Of a stretch of 64,000 nucleotides of DNA, positions 25,092 to 34,610 are shown piece after piece (within the stretch, counting starts at the first letter, position 1; each line of letters begins with the position of its first letter). Both the position numbers and the translations under genes were made by a program. The notes below the pieces were generated by a model, which was given only the letters and a program-made list of their open reading frames with translations, made no database searches and had not been told where the DNA came from. The stretch is from Harmothoe impar (taxonomy: Eukaryota; Annelida; Polychaeta; Phyllodocida; Polynoidae), in contig OX381713.1 of assembly GCA_947462335.1 (NCBI GenBank), forward strand, positions 17,166,381-17,230,380, read 5' to 3'.

Positions 25092-27503
25092 TTAGGTGTC
25101 CATAGGGACACCGCCGGATGGCTTTCCTTCCCCATCAGGACTTCCTCCAGGAGGGGCCTCCGTGGTGTAAACCACAGCAGCCTCCACCTGGAGAGGAAGG
25201 GCTCCACCTGGGGCTACCGAGAGGGTACTCGGCGCCGCAGTAGGCTCCCCGCCACTGACCACCCGGGTAGAGTGTGCCATGAAAGAGAATGGCATCTCAT
25301 ACCTAGGTGGGTGTACTGACAGTACCGGGGTCACAGGAGGAGCAGGCCTTGCGGCAAGCCCCAACCTGGACTGGAGATCTGGAAAACCAGTTCTCTCCCA
25401 CTCTGTCAGCTTTAGCCCGAACTGCCGGAAGAACTTGGCGTCACAAGTTGTCAACCTTGATTCAAGCTGATCGATCGTAGCCCTCCAGAGGGCATGATCT
25501 TGCTCCAGATTCGCCTCACGCTCGGCAAGGACTCTGGTGCGTTCAGCAACCCAAGCTTTCCCTTCCCGGATAGCCTGTTCTCTGAGCAACTTGTACTGCT
25601 CAAAGTAGGACTTCTCCAAGAAAGAAACCTGAAACTGGAGTAGCTTACTTGCGTTTTCAGCCATCTTAGCTCTGTAGCACTCAAATCCGGGGACTAGAGT
25701 GTCAGAGAATCCAGTGTCATAAGCAGGACCGTCTCCAGGCAACACAGGTAACCCTGCTAGCCCTTCGTCAACAGCCCTGTGCTCAGGTACTGGAGTCACC
25801 TCGTCATCCCTTGCGGGGTCAGAGGTTGCTCCGTGCTGGGGTGGAGCAGTCGGCTGGGCTGACGCCCCATCCGGCTGTTGTACCTCTACCTGTTCAGCGT
25901 CACTGATAGGTGAGATACTCTCCTGTGGAGCTGAAGCTTTCTTTTGCTTCTGGCTCCACTTGTACTGCTTGACATAGTCAGCAGCAACCTGACCCGCCTG
26001 CTCGTCACCCAAAGAGTTCTGAACAATAGCCAGTGCATCACCCAGTTTCTGTCTCTCCTGCCTGGGCAGTTGATCAGCAACCGGGGGCAATGCAACCGAA
26101 GATACCGTGACGGTACCGACGGTTTGGCTACGGTCGACCTCAGATGTTACCGTGGCGGTGACGACACGTTTCTTCGCAGGTTCACTGCGGGAACGGTCAC
26201 GTCCACCTTTGGTATCATCTTTGGATGACTGGCGGCCCCTTTTCAGATCTTTCTTCTTAGGAGGGGTATCCTTTCTGACAGTGGGCATCGGAGTTTCTGT
26301 ATCTGGCCCGAGATCGGTTTGTTCGCACTTGGCGCCCTTACACAATCTCTCCCAGTCAGCCTCCGTGAGGTAATTCCACTGTTTAAGTTTGTTGGTTCGC
26401 CACTTATACTGTAGATTCCCTACACGTTTGTGGCACCCCCAAACCTTCAGTGCAGCCTCAACTCCACGACTAATAGTGCGCTTGTGAACGCCCTTATTGT
26501 CGCAAAGATGCCTTACCAAACCAGCCCTCCGTTGGCAACGGAATAGCTCCCCGTCACTGTACTCAGGGCAGGAAGTTGAGGTACTCCCACTCACACAGTA
26601 CAAGTAGGGACGCACATTCATGTGCTTCTCTACTAAATGACGGGCGAACTTGAACAGGTTCGGCCACCGTTTTGCGGCTGTCGAAGCCCCTTTCAGGCGC
26701 TGACAGCGAACATACGGGCAGGGATCCCCTGGCACGTAGTTCTTCCAAGCATATTTCAGCTTGGGGCGGCATGACCTGTGGATGTTAGGTTTATTCCCTT
26801 CCAACACTGCCCTGAGGTACACGAGGTACCAGTCAATGGGGTGGGAATCACCTGTCAACCAGTCTTCGTCGTCCGAACCCTCGGTCGTGTGAGGTGCAGG
26901 AAGAGCCATTTTGCCATTTTCCTGAACTAAGTCAGAAAGGCTCAGGTTCTTCCGGTCATCATCACGGAGACACAGGTTCAGACGAACATGCGCTGCCTTG
27001 GCGCGGAGGCGGCGATTGGCCCTGCTCTCTGCGACAGACCATCCCTCGGCTTCCGCCTTGGATAGTCTATCAGCAACAGCTTTGAGCCTATCTGCCTCAG
27101 TCGGTGCGACCTCTTCGGTGGCAGGAGTTTCAGGGGAAGATGCAATCCTCCTCTTACGCTTCCGCTTCCGTTTGGTCTTGACACGAACCGTGGACCCGTC
27201 TGATGAATCACCATCAGGGACCGTCGGTTCTTGTGCCACTACACCGGCGGGTTTCGGAGAAGATCCCCCTGCAGGGTTCTCCTCCTGGTTGGTATTACTA
27301 CCACCCAGACCAGGTTCTGTTTTCGGAACAACATCACCCGACCCCTCAGGGTTAGGTTCAGCTGGTACCGAAGCCGAGCCTTGACCGACGGTTGGAGCAC
27401 CGGTAGTGTCCATTTCCGTGTCAGACTCGAGAACTCGGTCTTCCCCATCGGAGGCCTCAGCCTTCTCCGGGGCCGTGCATGTGCCATCTACACGGGCTGC
27501 CAT
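25092..27503 (-). CDS. Retrotransposon ORF3: zinc-finger-like, coiled-coil accessory protein
   Basis: An 803-residue open frame on the element's strand, between pol and the 3' LTR, where retroviruses carry env. It has no signal peptide or membrane segment and does not look like an envelope protein. What is visible: an acidic/proline-rich N-terminus; a strongly basic NLS-like run at residues 108-119; Cys/His clusters at 262-294 (CPYVRC then HLVEKH) and 303-340 (C303, C312, C323, H332, H340) that resemble paired C2H2 zinc fingers; a second basic region at about 412-447; and a helical, charged coiled-coil-like stretch at about 611-700. The start is an ATG about 170 bases downstream of a minus-strand TATA sequence. 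The frame is intact. A nuclear, nucleic-acid-binding role is inferred; I recognise no named family. Confidence 0.85.
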   Translation of the reverse strand: MAARVDGTCTAPEKAEASDGEDRVLESDTEMDTTGAPTVGQGSASVPAEPNPEGSGDVVPKTEPGLGGSNTNQEENPAGGSSPKPAGVVAQEPTVPDGDSSDGSTVRVKTKRKRKRKRRIASSPETPATEEVAPTEADRLKAVADRLSKAEAEGWSVAESRANRRLRAKAAHVRLNLCLRDDDRKNLSLSDLVQENGKMALPAPHTTEGSDDEDWLTGDSHPIDWYLVYLRAVLEGNKPNIHRSCRPKLKYAWKNYVPGDPCPYVRCQRLKGASTAAKRWPNLFKFARHLVEKHMNVRPYLYCVSGSTSTSCPEYSDGELFRCQRRAGLVRHLCDNKGVHKRTISRGVEAALKVWGCHKRVGNLQYKWRTNKLKQWNYLTEADWERLCKGAKCEQTDLGPDTETPMPTVRKDTPPKKKDLKRGRQSSKDDTKGGRDRSRSEPAKKRVVTATVTSEVDRSQTVGTVTVSSVALPPVADQLPRQERQKLGDALAIVQNSLGDEQAGQVAADYVKQYKWSQKQKKASAPQESISPISDAEQVEVQQPDGASAQPTAPPQHGATSDPARDDEVTPVPEHRAVDEGLAGLPVLPGDGPAYDTGFSDTLVPGFECYRAKMAENASKLLQFQVSFLEKSYFEQYKLLREQAIREGKAWVAERTRVLAEREANLEQDHALWRATIDQLESRLTTCDAKFFRQFGLKLTEWERTGFPDLQSRLGLAARPAPPVTPVLSVHPPRYEMPFSFMAHSTRVVSGGEPTAAPSTLSVAPGGALPLQVEAAVVYTTEAPPGGSPDGEGKPSGGVPMDT

Positions 27504-28184
27504 ACTGTTAGCTCAGGCGTAGGTGAACCTCACGGTTCACTCACCCGAGCTTTTAGTAGCACAGCAAGTAAACAATAGTGTAGGTACTGCCGGGCAGACC
27601 TAGGCACCACTGATCAACACGTTACCCTACGGGCAAACGTGCTGATCTGAAGAAGCCTGGCTGCCTGTGGGGCTTATATACCCCACCCGTCCCCCGTGAC
27701 CCCGCCCCTTGACCGGCTTCTCAGCCAATCAGGGGTCGCGTCTCCAAGACGCGCCGAGGTGACCCAATTTCTCACGGCTCATTTGGCGGGAGAAATCGAT
27801 CAGGTGACGCGGGCAGCGCCCTTCCCACGCCTGGCATATCCGACGGTGGGAACTCTCACTGTTGTTTACAATTTTCGTGGCGGAGCCACCGGAAAACCCG
27901 GGAATGATATACCGGCGTTAGAGGATATACACAGCAGCGTGTCACTAAGCAATATGTGGTCAAAACTAATCCCATACTTAGAATTAATCGGCAAAGCCAG
28001 CCACCCGCCCTGGACACGTGCATTTCTACCTCCAACGGATAACCACACCGGATAACCCGTCTCTTCTCGTTGTGTTTTGGTGATCGAGCACCGGGCCAAT
28101 GACCACCGGCCCAGTACGGAACTGTCCATGGAAATTTAATCAAGCCAGCAGCTAAATGTCGTCAACAAGGTAAGAAAAAAATGT
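27504..28184 (-). other. pol-ORF3 intergenic region
   Basis: 681 bp between the pol stop and the ORF3 start. It holds the GC-box/TATA pair described separately. Small open frames here lack recognisable features. It is more GC-rich just ahead of ORF3 than the host sequence outside the element. Confidence 0.65.
27673..27708 (-). promoter_or_regulatory. Candidate internal promoter for ORF3
   Basis: On the minus strand a GC box GGGGCGGGG (27708-27700) is followed by GTATATAAG (27681-27673). An inverted CCAAT lies upstream at 27725-27729. The ORF3 ATG is about 170 bases downstream of the TATA. The same nine bases GTATATAAG form the LTR TATA box. This arrangement suggests that ORF3 has its own Pol II start inside the element, but splicing from the LTR transcript cannot be excluded. 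Confidence 0.6.
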
Positions 28185-31100
28185 TTACACAATTTTATCT
28201 CGCTCTCTGACACGTGTGCTCCTCCGTAGACCTTGTACCGGTATGTCCAGCAATGATGACACCGGAGGTATCACCTTGCTTTGTTTACCGGTGTCTACGG
28301 TTAGTCCTTTACGCACAGCTGACCCTTTTTTACGAGGCCTACCGCGCTTGGGCTTGGTAACACACGACTGTGGTTCAATCGGTAATTTCCTAGGACGACC
28401 CCTTCGGCGCGCTACCGTCGGTACCGACGGTATGACCGTTGGTCCTGCCTTCGGTATCTTCGGTAGCGCAGGGTCGGTTGGTGCTGGTACTCGACCAGCA
28501 CCGAGGGAATCTTCACCGTCATCTATATATGGAACTCCATACCAAGGTCGGAGTCTAGCCACATGTGATTTAGTGAGAGTCCCTTTTTGCAACCGTATTA
28601 CTACAGTAGTTTCACTAACCACCATAGTAACCGTATGCGGACCATCCCAGGAGTACAGGGTCTTGACTTTGGAATTTGGTGTGCTAAATCTCGCGACCTT
28701 ATCCCCCACCTTGAATTGGCGGAGTTTAAGGCCCGTGTCATAGCCCACCTTCTGCAAACTAGCAGATTTTTCCAAGTTGTCCCTTACTACTCCATAGGAC
28801 TCGCGTAATGATTGTCGAAGTGATTCAACAAACATCACTGTGCAGGGTTGCTCGAGCTGGTGTCCCTGCACTCCATAGACCATGTCACTAGGCATGACTA
28901 TGTCTTCACCCATTACGAGCATATTAGGCGTACAGCCCGTCGACGCATGTTCGGTAGCATTGTAAGCATGGGAGATATAGCGAGCGTGCTCATCCCAATC
29001 ATCCCGGTGCTCATTAACCATTGTCGTGAGACATTGGATCAACGTCCGATTGAAACGTTCCACCATACCATCCGATTGAGGTCGGTAGGGGTTCGTATGC
29101 GTCTTGCAGATGTGTATTTTACTACACAGTTCTGCCCACAGTCGAGATTCAAACTCACGACCCTGGTCGGAGTGAAGCATTAAAGGACCTCCCCACGTGA
29201 GGATCCAATTCTCGAAAAGTGCTTCTGCGCAGGTAACAGCTGTATGATTTACCAACGGATATACTTGGACATACTTGGTATAGTAGTCCTGTACCACCAT
29301 CATACAGGTATTCCCACGGGGGGTCGTGTTGAAACCACTAATGATATCAACAGCGATCCGGGCAAATCGAACACCGAATAGCTCTTGACTTAGAGGTAGT
29401 TTACCAATACCAGGTCCAGGCTTTGATAAACAGCATTGGGGACATTGTTTCACCCAACGCCGTATGTCCAAAGTCATACCAGGCCAGTAATATCTACTCT
29501 TAATCTTTGCCTCAGTCCGTTGTCTGCCAAAGTGTGCTGAAGTTCGGTGGCCATGACAGTAATTGAGCAACTGTAGTCTGAGTGACAAAGGCACTACAGA
29601 CTGAGCTGTTCTCTTCCTGCCAGGTTGCACCCTCCAGCGGCACAATACACTGTTCCGTATAAAAAGATTATCCCACTGAGCTAACAGTTGTCTAACTTCT
29701 TTACATTCCAGCGAAAGTGCGGGGCGAACAGGCTTGGCCAGGCCCAACAACTTCAAGGAGCACACCCTCGAAATAGCTGGATCTGCAAGCTGCTCATCCT
29801 TCAAGTGATTTAACGTCCAGTTAGGAACTTTCGCACCCACAGACGCAATCACTGCATTGTGAGACCCACAGTCTCGGCAGTCTACACGGTGACAGTTCCG
29901 GATAGGATAGCGGGACAGGCTGTCCGCATTCACATGATCTACTCCACTCCTGTGTATGATATGCTCATTCGTCATGCCAAACTCAGAGAGGTGGTTCAAC
30001 CATCTACCCATCATCCCCTCAGCGTCCTTGAAGTTAAGGAGCCACTGCAGAGATGAATGATCCGTCCGTACGAGATAATTCCCACCATATAGGAAATGTC
30101 TGTACTTTTTTGTGTAAACCACCACTGCCAAGAGTTCACGCTTGGTTGTGCAGTAGTTACGTTGTGTTTTGCTTAGACTGTTGGACGAAAATGCCAGCGG
30201 CACTTCTCGCCCATCCTGGATCTGCGACAAGGCAGCACCAATACTTGTATTAGAAGCATCAGTGTCCAAGATGAACTTACCAACAGGTGCAGGGTAGTGC
30301 AAAACAGGTGTTTCTAAGAAGAGTCTCTTTAACTCACTGAAAGACTGTTCTGCGGCTGGAGACCAGACTATCTTAGCCTTAGCCTTCTTCTCTCCAATCA
30401 TCAGCTCTTGTAAGGGAGCTGCGACTCTCGAGAATCCAGGTATAAAATCTCTGTAGTATGAACAAAACCCGATGAAAGAGCGTATCTCCTTCGTGTCCAT
30501 CGGACGAGGCCAGTTCTGTACCACTTCGATCTTATGAGGATCAGCCATGATGCCATGTTCAGAAACAATTCTACCTAGGTATTCAACTGACTTCCTAAAA
30601 AGCTTGCACTTTGAAGGTTTCAATTTCAGACCATATGATAAGATGCGTTTCAGCACAGCTTGGAGGTTCTGTAGAGTTTCCTCCACAGAACCACCGAAGA
30701 CGATGATGTCGTCCAAGTATACTAGGCACTTTTTCCAAAGTAAACCCCGTAACATGGTTTCCATCATTGCCTCGAAGGTTGCCGGGGCATTGCATAGCCC
30801 AAATGGCATGACGTTGAACTCAAATAGTCCCATATGGGTAGAAAATGCGGTTTTTTCTCGGTCCCGGGGGTCCATGCCGATCTGCCAATAACCAGATTGT
30901 AAATCTAGTGTACAGAACCATTTCGCCCCACCCAGAGATTCCACACATTCATCTATCCAAGGTAGAGGATATGCATTCTTCCTAGTGAGTCCGTTCAACT
31001 TCCTATAGTCGATGCAAAATCGACAGGAACCATCCTTCTTGGTGACCATCACCACAGGACTTGACCATGGACTCTCACTAGGTTGAATCACATCTTCATC

Positions 31101-32348
31101 CAACATCTTTTCTACCTCAGCCTCCATAGCACTTTTTTTAGCCATGGGTAACCGACGGTAGGGGATTCTACTGGGAAGCGCGTCCCCAGTGTCAACCCGG
31201 TGTTGTACCGTATTGGTACGCCCTAGAGGATCTCTTGGTTGCGCAAAGGCGTCAGATAACTCCGACAGCTCATTTGCCACCATTTCGCTCTCTAGGGTTG
31301 TGAGGTGTGACTCACACAACAGGGACCTTAAATGTTTCGGTAGGTTGGATTTAGCTAGAGCCTCTTCGTGGGAAGAGTCTCCCGCCACCACACCTACTTC
31401 CACAAAGTCCGTAGTTAGTGAGTCTACCCCATATGCTCGCGTGGTGTTACCAATAGGCGTCCCCTTTCGTAGAGTGATTTCTCTACTACCCGAGTTACAA
31501 ATCGGTATCACCCCCCAACGAGCGTTGGCCAGGTAAGTATGATAGCCAGCAAGACCTAACTCAGAGAGCTTTTGATCTTCTGGATCAAACATTCCCGGCC
31601 GTTTGGCCTGCACTCCCACGCAGCTGACTAGGACATCGGATACATGTCCTGCTGCCAACTTTGTGTCTTGTGCCACTGACGCCACAGAAGAACCATTCCT
31701 TAAAACGCACTGTACAGATTGTTTATAAGGATGTTTAATCTGAAGTCGGCCCGTTGCGGTGTTCATTGTTACCCCGTAAAGAGCAGCAAAGTCCATCCCC
31801 AGTATGCCATCATCAGTGATGTCGGTGATGGTTGGACATATCCAGTATGTCTTGCCATCAACCAACATAGGTTTTACAGTTCTGCCATAAGTCTGCATAC
31901 TATCTCCCGTAGCAGTCCGAGCCTTTACTCCTAGTAGCGGAGCTTCGGGCTGGTTGCAAAGACGGGCCATGAATTTACGATCGACCAAGGTGTGGGATGC
32001 ACCCGTGTCGACCAAAAATTCACCACGCGTCCCGGAAATAACCAGACTCAGGTACCAACGCTGTCCCCGTAAAGGGACACACTCAGAGGTCAGCATCGGG
32101 CTTCCCCCTCCATCCATAGCAACCCCTTTTGTCAGGAGATAATCCCAACACGGGTCGCTCGGGGAGTCTTGAATCACACTGCTCTGGGCAATCGATTCTA
32201 ACCAAGACTCCTCTAAGCCAGCGACTACAGAATCCTCCGGATTCCGTTCGTCCTTGCCAGCCCCGCCTTGCCAGACGCTTACAGGTTGTACAGACCCTTC
32301 TGCCTCTGCGCGGCCTTGGTTCATGGAAGAGTTAACACCGTCTACCAA
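28185..32348 (-). CDS. pol: Ty3/gypsy Pol polyprotein (PR-RT-RNaseH-IN)
   Basis: A 1,387-codon open frame with a complete Ty3/gypsy Pol in the order PR-RT-RH-IN. Visible: aspartic protease DTGA at residues 114-117; reverse transcriptase with VMPFGLCNAPATF at about 513-525 and catalytic YLDD at 544-547; RNase H starting at D695 (TDAS) with RTDHSS at about 761; integrase zinc-binding H933/H939/C969/C972; DDE residues at about D1001, D1061 and E1097. The tail lacks a chromodomain but carries two AT-hooks (GRP cores at about 1317 and 1336). The listed 5' end is a TTG. The frame is open further upstream and overlaps the gag end, so Pol is probably made by -1 frameshifting, with no start of its own. 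No internal stop was seen. Confidence 0.96.
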   Translation of the reverse strand: MVDGVNSSMNQGRAEAEGSVQPVSVWQGGAGKDERNPEDSVVAGLEESWLESIAQSSVIQDSPSDPCWDYLLTKGVAMDGGGSPMLTSECVPLRGQRWYLSLVISGTRGEFLVDTGASHTLVDRKFMARLCNQPEAPLLGVKARTATGDSMQTYGRTVKPMLVDGKTYWICPTITDITDDGILGMDFAALYGVTMNTATGRLQIKHPYKQSVQCVLRNGSSVASVAQDTKLAAGHVSDVLVSCVGVQAKRPGMFDPEDQKLSELGLAGYHTYLANARWGVIPICNSGSREITLRKGTPIGNTTRAYGVDSLTTDFVEVGVVAGDSSHEEALAKSNLPKHLRSLLCESHLTTLESEMVANELSELSDAFAQPRDPLGRTNTVQHRVDTGDALPSRIPYRRLPMAKKSAMEAEVEKMLDEDVIQPSESPWSSPVVMVTKKDGSCRFCIDYRKLNGLTRKNAYPLPWIDECVESLGGAKWFCTLDLQSGYWQIGMDPRDREKTAFSTHMGLFEFNVMPFGLCNAPATFEAMMETMLRGLLWKKCLVYLDDIIVFGGSVEETLQNLQAVLKRILSYGLKLKPSKCKLFRKSVEYLGRIVSEHGIMADPHKIEVVQNWPRPMDTKEIRSFIGFCSYYRDFIPGFSRVAAPLQELMIGEKKAKAKIVWSPAAEQSFSELKRLFLETPVLHYPAPVGKFILDTDASNTSIGAALSQIQDGREVPLAFSSNSLSKTQRNYCTTKRELLAVVVYTKKYRHFLYGGNYLVRTDHSSLQWLLNFKDAEGMMGRWLNHLSEFGMTNEHIIHRSGVDHVNADSLSRYPIRNCHRVDCRDCGSHNAVIASVGAKVPNWTLNHLKDEQLADPAISRVCSLKLLGLAKPVRPALSLECKEVRQLLAQWDNLFIRNSVLCRWRVQPGRKRTAQSVVPLSLRLQLLNYCHGHRTSAHFGRQRTEAKIKSRYYWPGMTLDIRRWVKQCPQCCLSKPGPGIGKLPLSQELFGVRFARIAVDIISGFNTTPRGNTCMMVVQDYYTKYVQVYPLVNHTAVTCAEALFENWILTWGGPLMLHSDQGREFESRLWAELCSKIHICKTHTNPYRPQSDGMVERFNRTLIQCLTTMVNEHRDDWDEHARYISHAYNATEHASTGCTPNMLVMGEDIVMPSDMVYGVQGHQLEQPCTVMFVESLRQSLRESYGVVRDNLEKSASLQKVGYDTGLKLRQFKVGDKVARFSTPNSKVKTLYSWDGPHTVTMVVSETTVVIRLQKGTLTKSHVARLRPWYGVPYIDDGEDSLGAGRVPAPTDPALPKIPKAGPTVIPSVPTVARRRGRPRKLPIEPQSCVTKPKRGRPRKKGSAVRKGLTVDTGKQSKVIPPVSSLLDIPVQGLRRSTRVRERDKIV
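28414..28431. promoter_or_regulatory. 18 bp perfect palindrome, two fused element motifs
   Basis: ACCGTCGGTACCGACGGT is exactly self-complementary and consists of two abutting copies of the 9-mer found ten times in this retrotransposon. It lies in the 3' part of pol, about 740 bp upstream of the candidate ORF3 TATA. A dimeric protein binding site is a plausible reading but is inferred. Confidence 0.6.
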
Positions 32349-32407
32349 TCCCTTACAGGCATGGCTAACTGTGGGGGCGCCATCCTTGCCAAGAGGATGG
32401 GCCCCAT

Positions 32408-34561
32408 TCAGTTTTCCGTCTCCTTTTCGGTTTTAGCAGCGACGGGTGCAGGGGCTTTGCATTCGCTAGCCCAATGACCCATCTTTTGACAGCGTCTACA
32501 TGGCTGAGGTTTCGTGTCCTTTTTCTTCTTTTTCCTTCTCTTTCCAGATCCAGAATCAGAAGTGGACGCAGAGCTCTTTTCTAAGTGCTTCCGCAACAAA
32601 CCCTCAATCATCTTTTCCATGTCCCTGTCAGGCATTACTGCCGCCACCTCCTCGGAGGCGGGCTGTTTCTTCTTAGGTGGTTTTGTGGCGGCCTCTACCA
32701 CCTGAGCTCCTTTCGGGGCCACAGATGGAGCTGCCGACACTCCTCCACTAGGAAAAACAGCCTGTTTGGTGTCATACACATCTGCATGGTCAAAAAGGTC
32801 AGCTAGAGATAAGTCCGGCTGCCATTTCTCCCGCAGATATGCCTGGAGATTGGTGTCCCTGACTCCATTGACAAACCTGGAGGTTAACTCCTGGATGACA
32901 GTGGGGGTGTCAGGTCTACATCCCTGATAACACTCGGATATCAGTTCCTGTAGAGCAAATCCGTAGGATCTCAGATGCTCGTCCTTGCGTTGGACACGTT
33001 TGAGCAGCTGAGTCCTTGGGTCATGCTCACCAATCTTCCCAATCGCCCATTCAGCTGTTTCTTCAAGTGAGCTCAATGTCTTGATCTTCACTCTCTCGAA
33101 CGCCAAAAGGGCTGGTTCACCTGGCCCGTTGCAGAGTGCCTGCTTCAGAGCAACCAGCGCTTGCTGATTGTTCCAGCGATTGCTCTCCACAATAGCCTTG
33201 AACCGAACTTTGTACTTTCTCCAGGGTGGCGACCCTGTGAAAGGCGGAATATCGATGGCCTTTTGACGGGCTGCATCAGGATGTTTGATCTCCCCAAAGT
33301 TGAAAGGAGCATACCGTTCATCCAGTTCATCGATGTCCCGCGGGACAATGTCTGTCCCCAGCTTCTCAATAGCCGGGTTCCGGTCGTACTTAGCCCGCTG
33401 GACAGGAGTTAAGCCTTGTCTAGCTCTGGGTTTCGGTACTGGAACTGAGACCATGGTCTGCTGTTGGTTCAACATCGTTGAACCAGTAGATGGGTGGGTG
33501 TACCCTGGAGGTGTTGCCGTGCCTCCAAAGGCGCCACCACAGACCGGAGTCTGTAGATAGCTAGCCCCCATCTGAGGTGTCATACCTGTTACCGTGGTGT
33601 GTACTAGCGGCGGGACACTTGAAGGTGTCACTGTCGTGTACACACTGGGTACGGGTATGACTGGAGGTACCACCGTGGTAGGTGGTGGTACTTGCTCCGA
33701 CTTCGTCTTCAGGTCCTGATTGACTTGCCTTAAGCTTGCGAGGTCCTGTCTGGCTAAGTGGAGCTGCGTGCTCAAATCCTTTCCCAAGGAAGTTAAGCTT
33801 GCAACCTCACATTCGCCAGACACCCTCTGGTGCAAAAGTTTGTCAACCTCCACCTTGTGGGAAGCCATCTCGTTCTGGAGTTCCAGTAGGAACTTTTTCT
33901 TCTCATCAACCTCCCTTAGGAATAACTTCCTAGTTTGATTGATGGAAGCAAGTTCCCTCCGGGCTTCCGCGAGCTCATGCAACTCAGTTTTCCTGGTGGG
34001 GATACCCATGGCAGCTAGTAGGTCCCCATCCAGTGGTAAACTGGATGGCTCATCTACTGCTGGCGGGTACCCCTTACCAGGAGCTTCTGTTGCCACATCA
34101 GTCTTCTTTGATAGCCCGCCACCCCCCATACCGTTCGGTGTAGGAGTGGCACCATCAGTGAAAACCGACGTGTCTGGATCCAATGAAGGATCTGCTACCG
34201 TCGGTGTAGAACCGAAGGCAGCTGGGCCGAGAGTTTTAGGCTCTCTACCCGGTATTTTCTGACCCTCAGGACAGAAAAGATTCGTGGAAAGGGAGTCCAA
34301 CGATCTCCTGGAGCTTATATCAAAGGGTCCCGGGATTGGAGATTGCTCCCCATCCTCTCCTCTGGTAAAGGCTTCCACAATAGGATCACCTATTGCTTCT
34401 TGGGAGAGGTCGTCACCGGGCACCTCCAAGGCTGCCCGGCTCTCCCGCCTATTGGATTTGCCTGTGAAGAAGCGTACATTCTGTACGGCTTCTTCACGTT
34501 CCTCAGCAGGGGTTTTAGTCCTGCCGCTGAACGAGCTGACAAAATCGTATAGGTAATCCAT
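32408..34561 (-). CDS. gag: Ty3/gypsy Gag protein
   Basis: A 717-residue ORF starting with ATG about 50 bases after the primer-binding site, so the start is well placed. Residues about 192-288 form a long charged coiled coil. A retrotransposon-Gag core lies at about 445-600 (helical, with ...PPWRKYKVRFKAIVE... and ...FVNGVRD...). A lysine-rich run precedes a single CCHC zinc knuckle at 688-701 (CRRCQKMGHWASEC), which would bind the RNA genome. The protein is longer than typical Ty3 Gag because of the N-terminal coiled-coil extension and a Pro/Thr/Val-rich linker. It would assemble the cytoplasmic particle holding Pol and the RNA. The frame is intact. Confidence 0.93.
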   Translation of the reverse strand: MDYLYDFVSSFSGRTKTPAEEREEAVQNVRFFTGKSNRRESRAALEVPGDDLSQEAIGDPIVEAFTRGEDGEQSPIPGPFDISSRRSLDSLSTNLFCPEGQKIPGREPKTLGPAAFGSTPTVADPSLDPDTSVFTDGATPTPNGMGGGGLSKKTDVATEAPGKGYPPAVDEPSSLPLDGDLLAAMGIPTRKTELHELAEARRELASINQTRKLFLREVDEKKKFLLELQNEMASHKVEVDKLLHQRVSGECEVASLTSLGKDLSTQLHLARQDLASLRQVNQDLKTKSEQVPPPTTVVPPVIPVPSVYTTVTPSSVPPLVHTTVTGMTPQMGASYLQTPVCGGAFGGTATPPGYTHPSTGSTMLNQQQTMVSVPVPKPRARQGLTPVQRAKYDRNPAIEKLGTDIVPRDIDELDERYAPFNFGEIKHPDAARQKAIDIPPFTGSPPWRKYKVRFKAIVESNRWNNQQALVALKQALCNGPGEPALLAFERVKIKTLSSLEETAEWAIGKIGEHDPRTQLLKRVQRKDEHLRSYGFALQELISECYQGCRPDTPTVIQELTSRFVNGVRDTNLQAYLREKWQPDLSLADLFDHADVYDTKQAVFPSGGVSAAPSVAPKGAQVVEAATKPPKKKQPASEEVAAVMPDRDMEKMIEGLLRKHLEKSSASTSDSGSGKRRKKKKKDTKPQPCRRCQKMGHWASECKAPAPVAAKTEKETEN
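32411..32417 (-). other. Candidate -1 frameshift site at gag end
   Basis: On the minus strand G GAA AAC directly precedes the gag TGA. The pol frame is -1 relative to gag and is open from about 25 bases before the gag stop. The heptamer is not a canonical slippery sequence (first triplet not homopolymeric), but the A-site AAC is common in such sites. The alternative is termination-reinitiation. Confidence 0.5.
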
Positions 34562-34610
34562 ATACTGTAAGTCTATTTAATACCCTATCAATGGTCGGTT
34601 CGATCAAGTG

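Noticed and set aside
25092..27503. ORF3 as an envelope gene, making the element an endogenous retrovirus
   Set aside because: The position fits env, but there is no signal peptide, furin-like site or membrane anchor; the features are nuclear and nucleic-acid-binding.
28216..28743. 175-codon plus-strand frame opposite pol
   Set aside because: Antisense shadow of the pol coding region.
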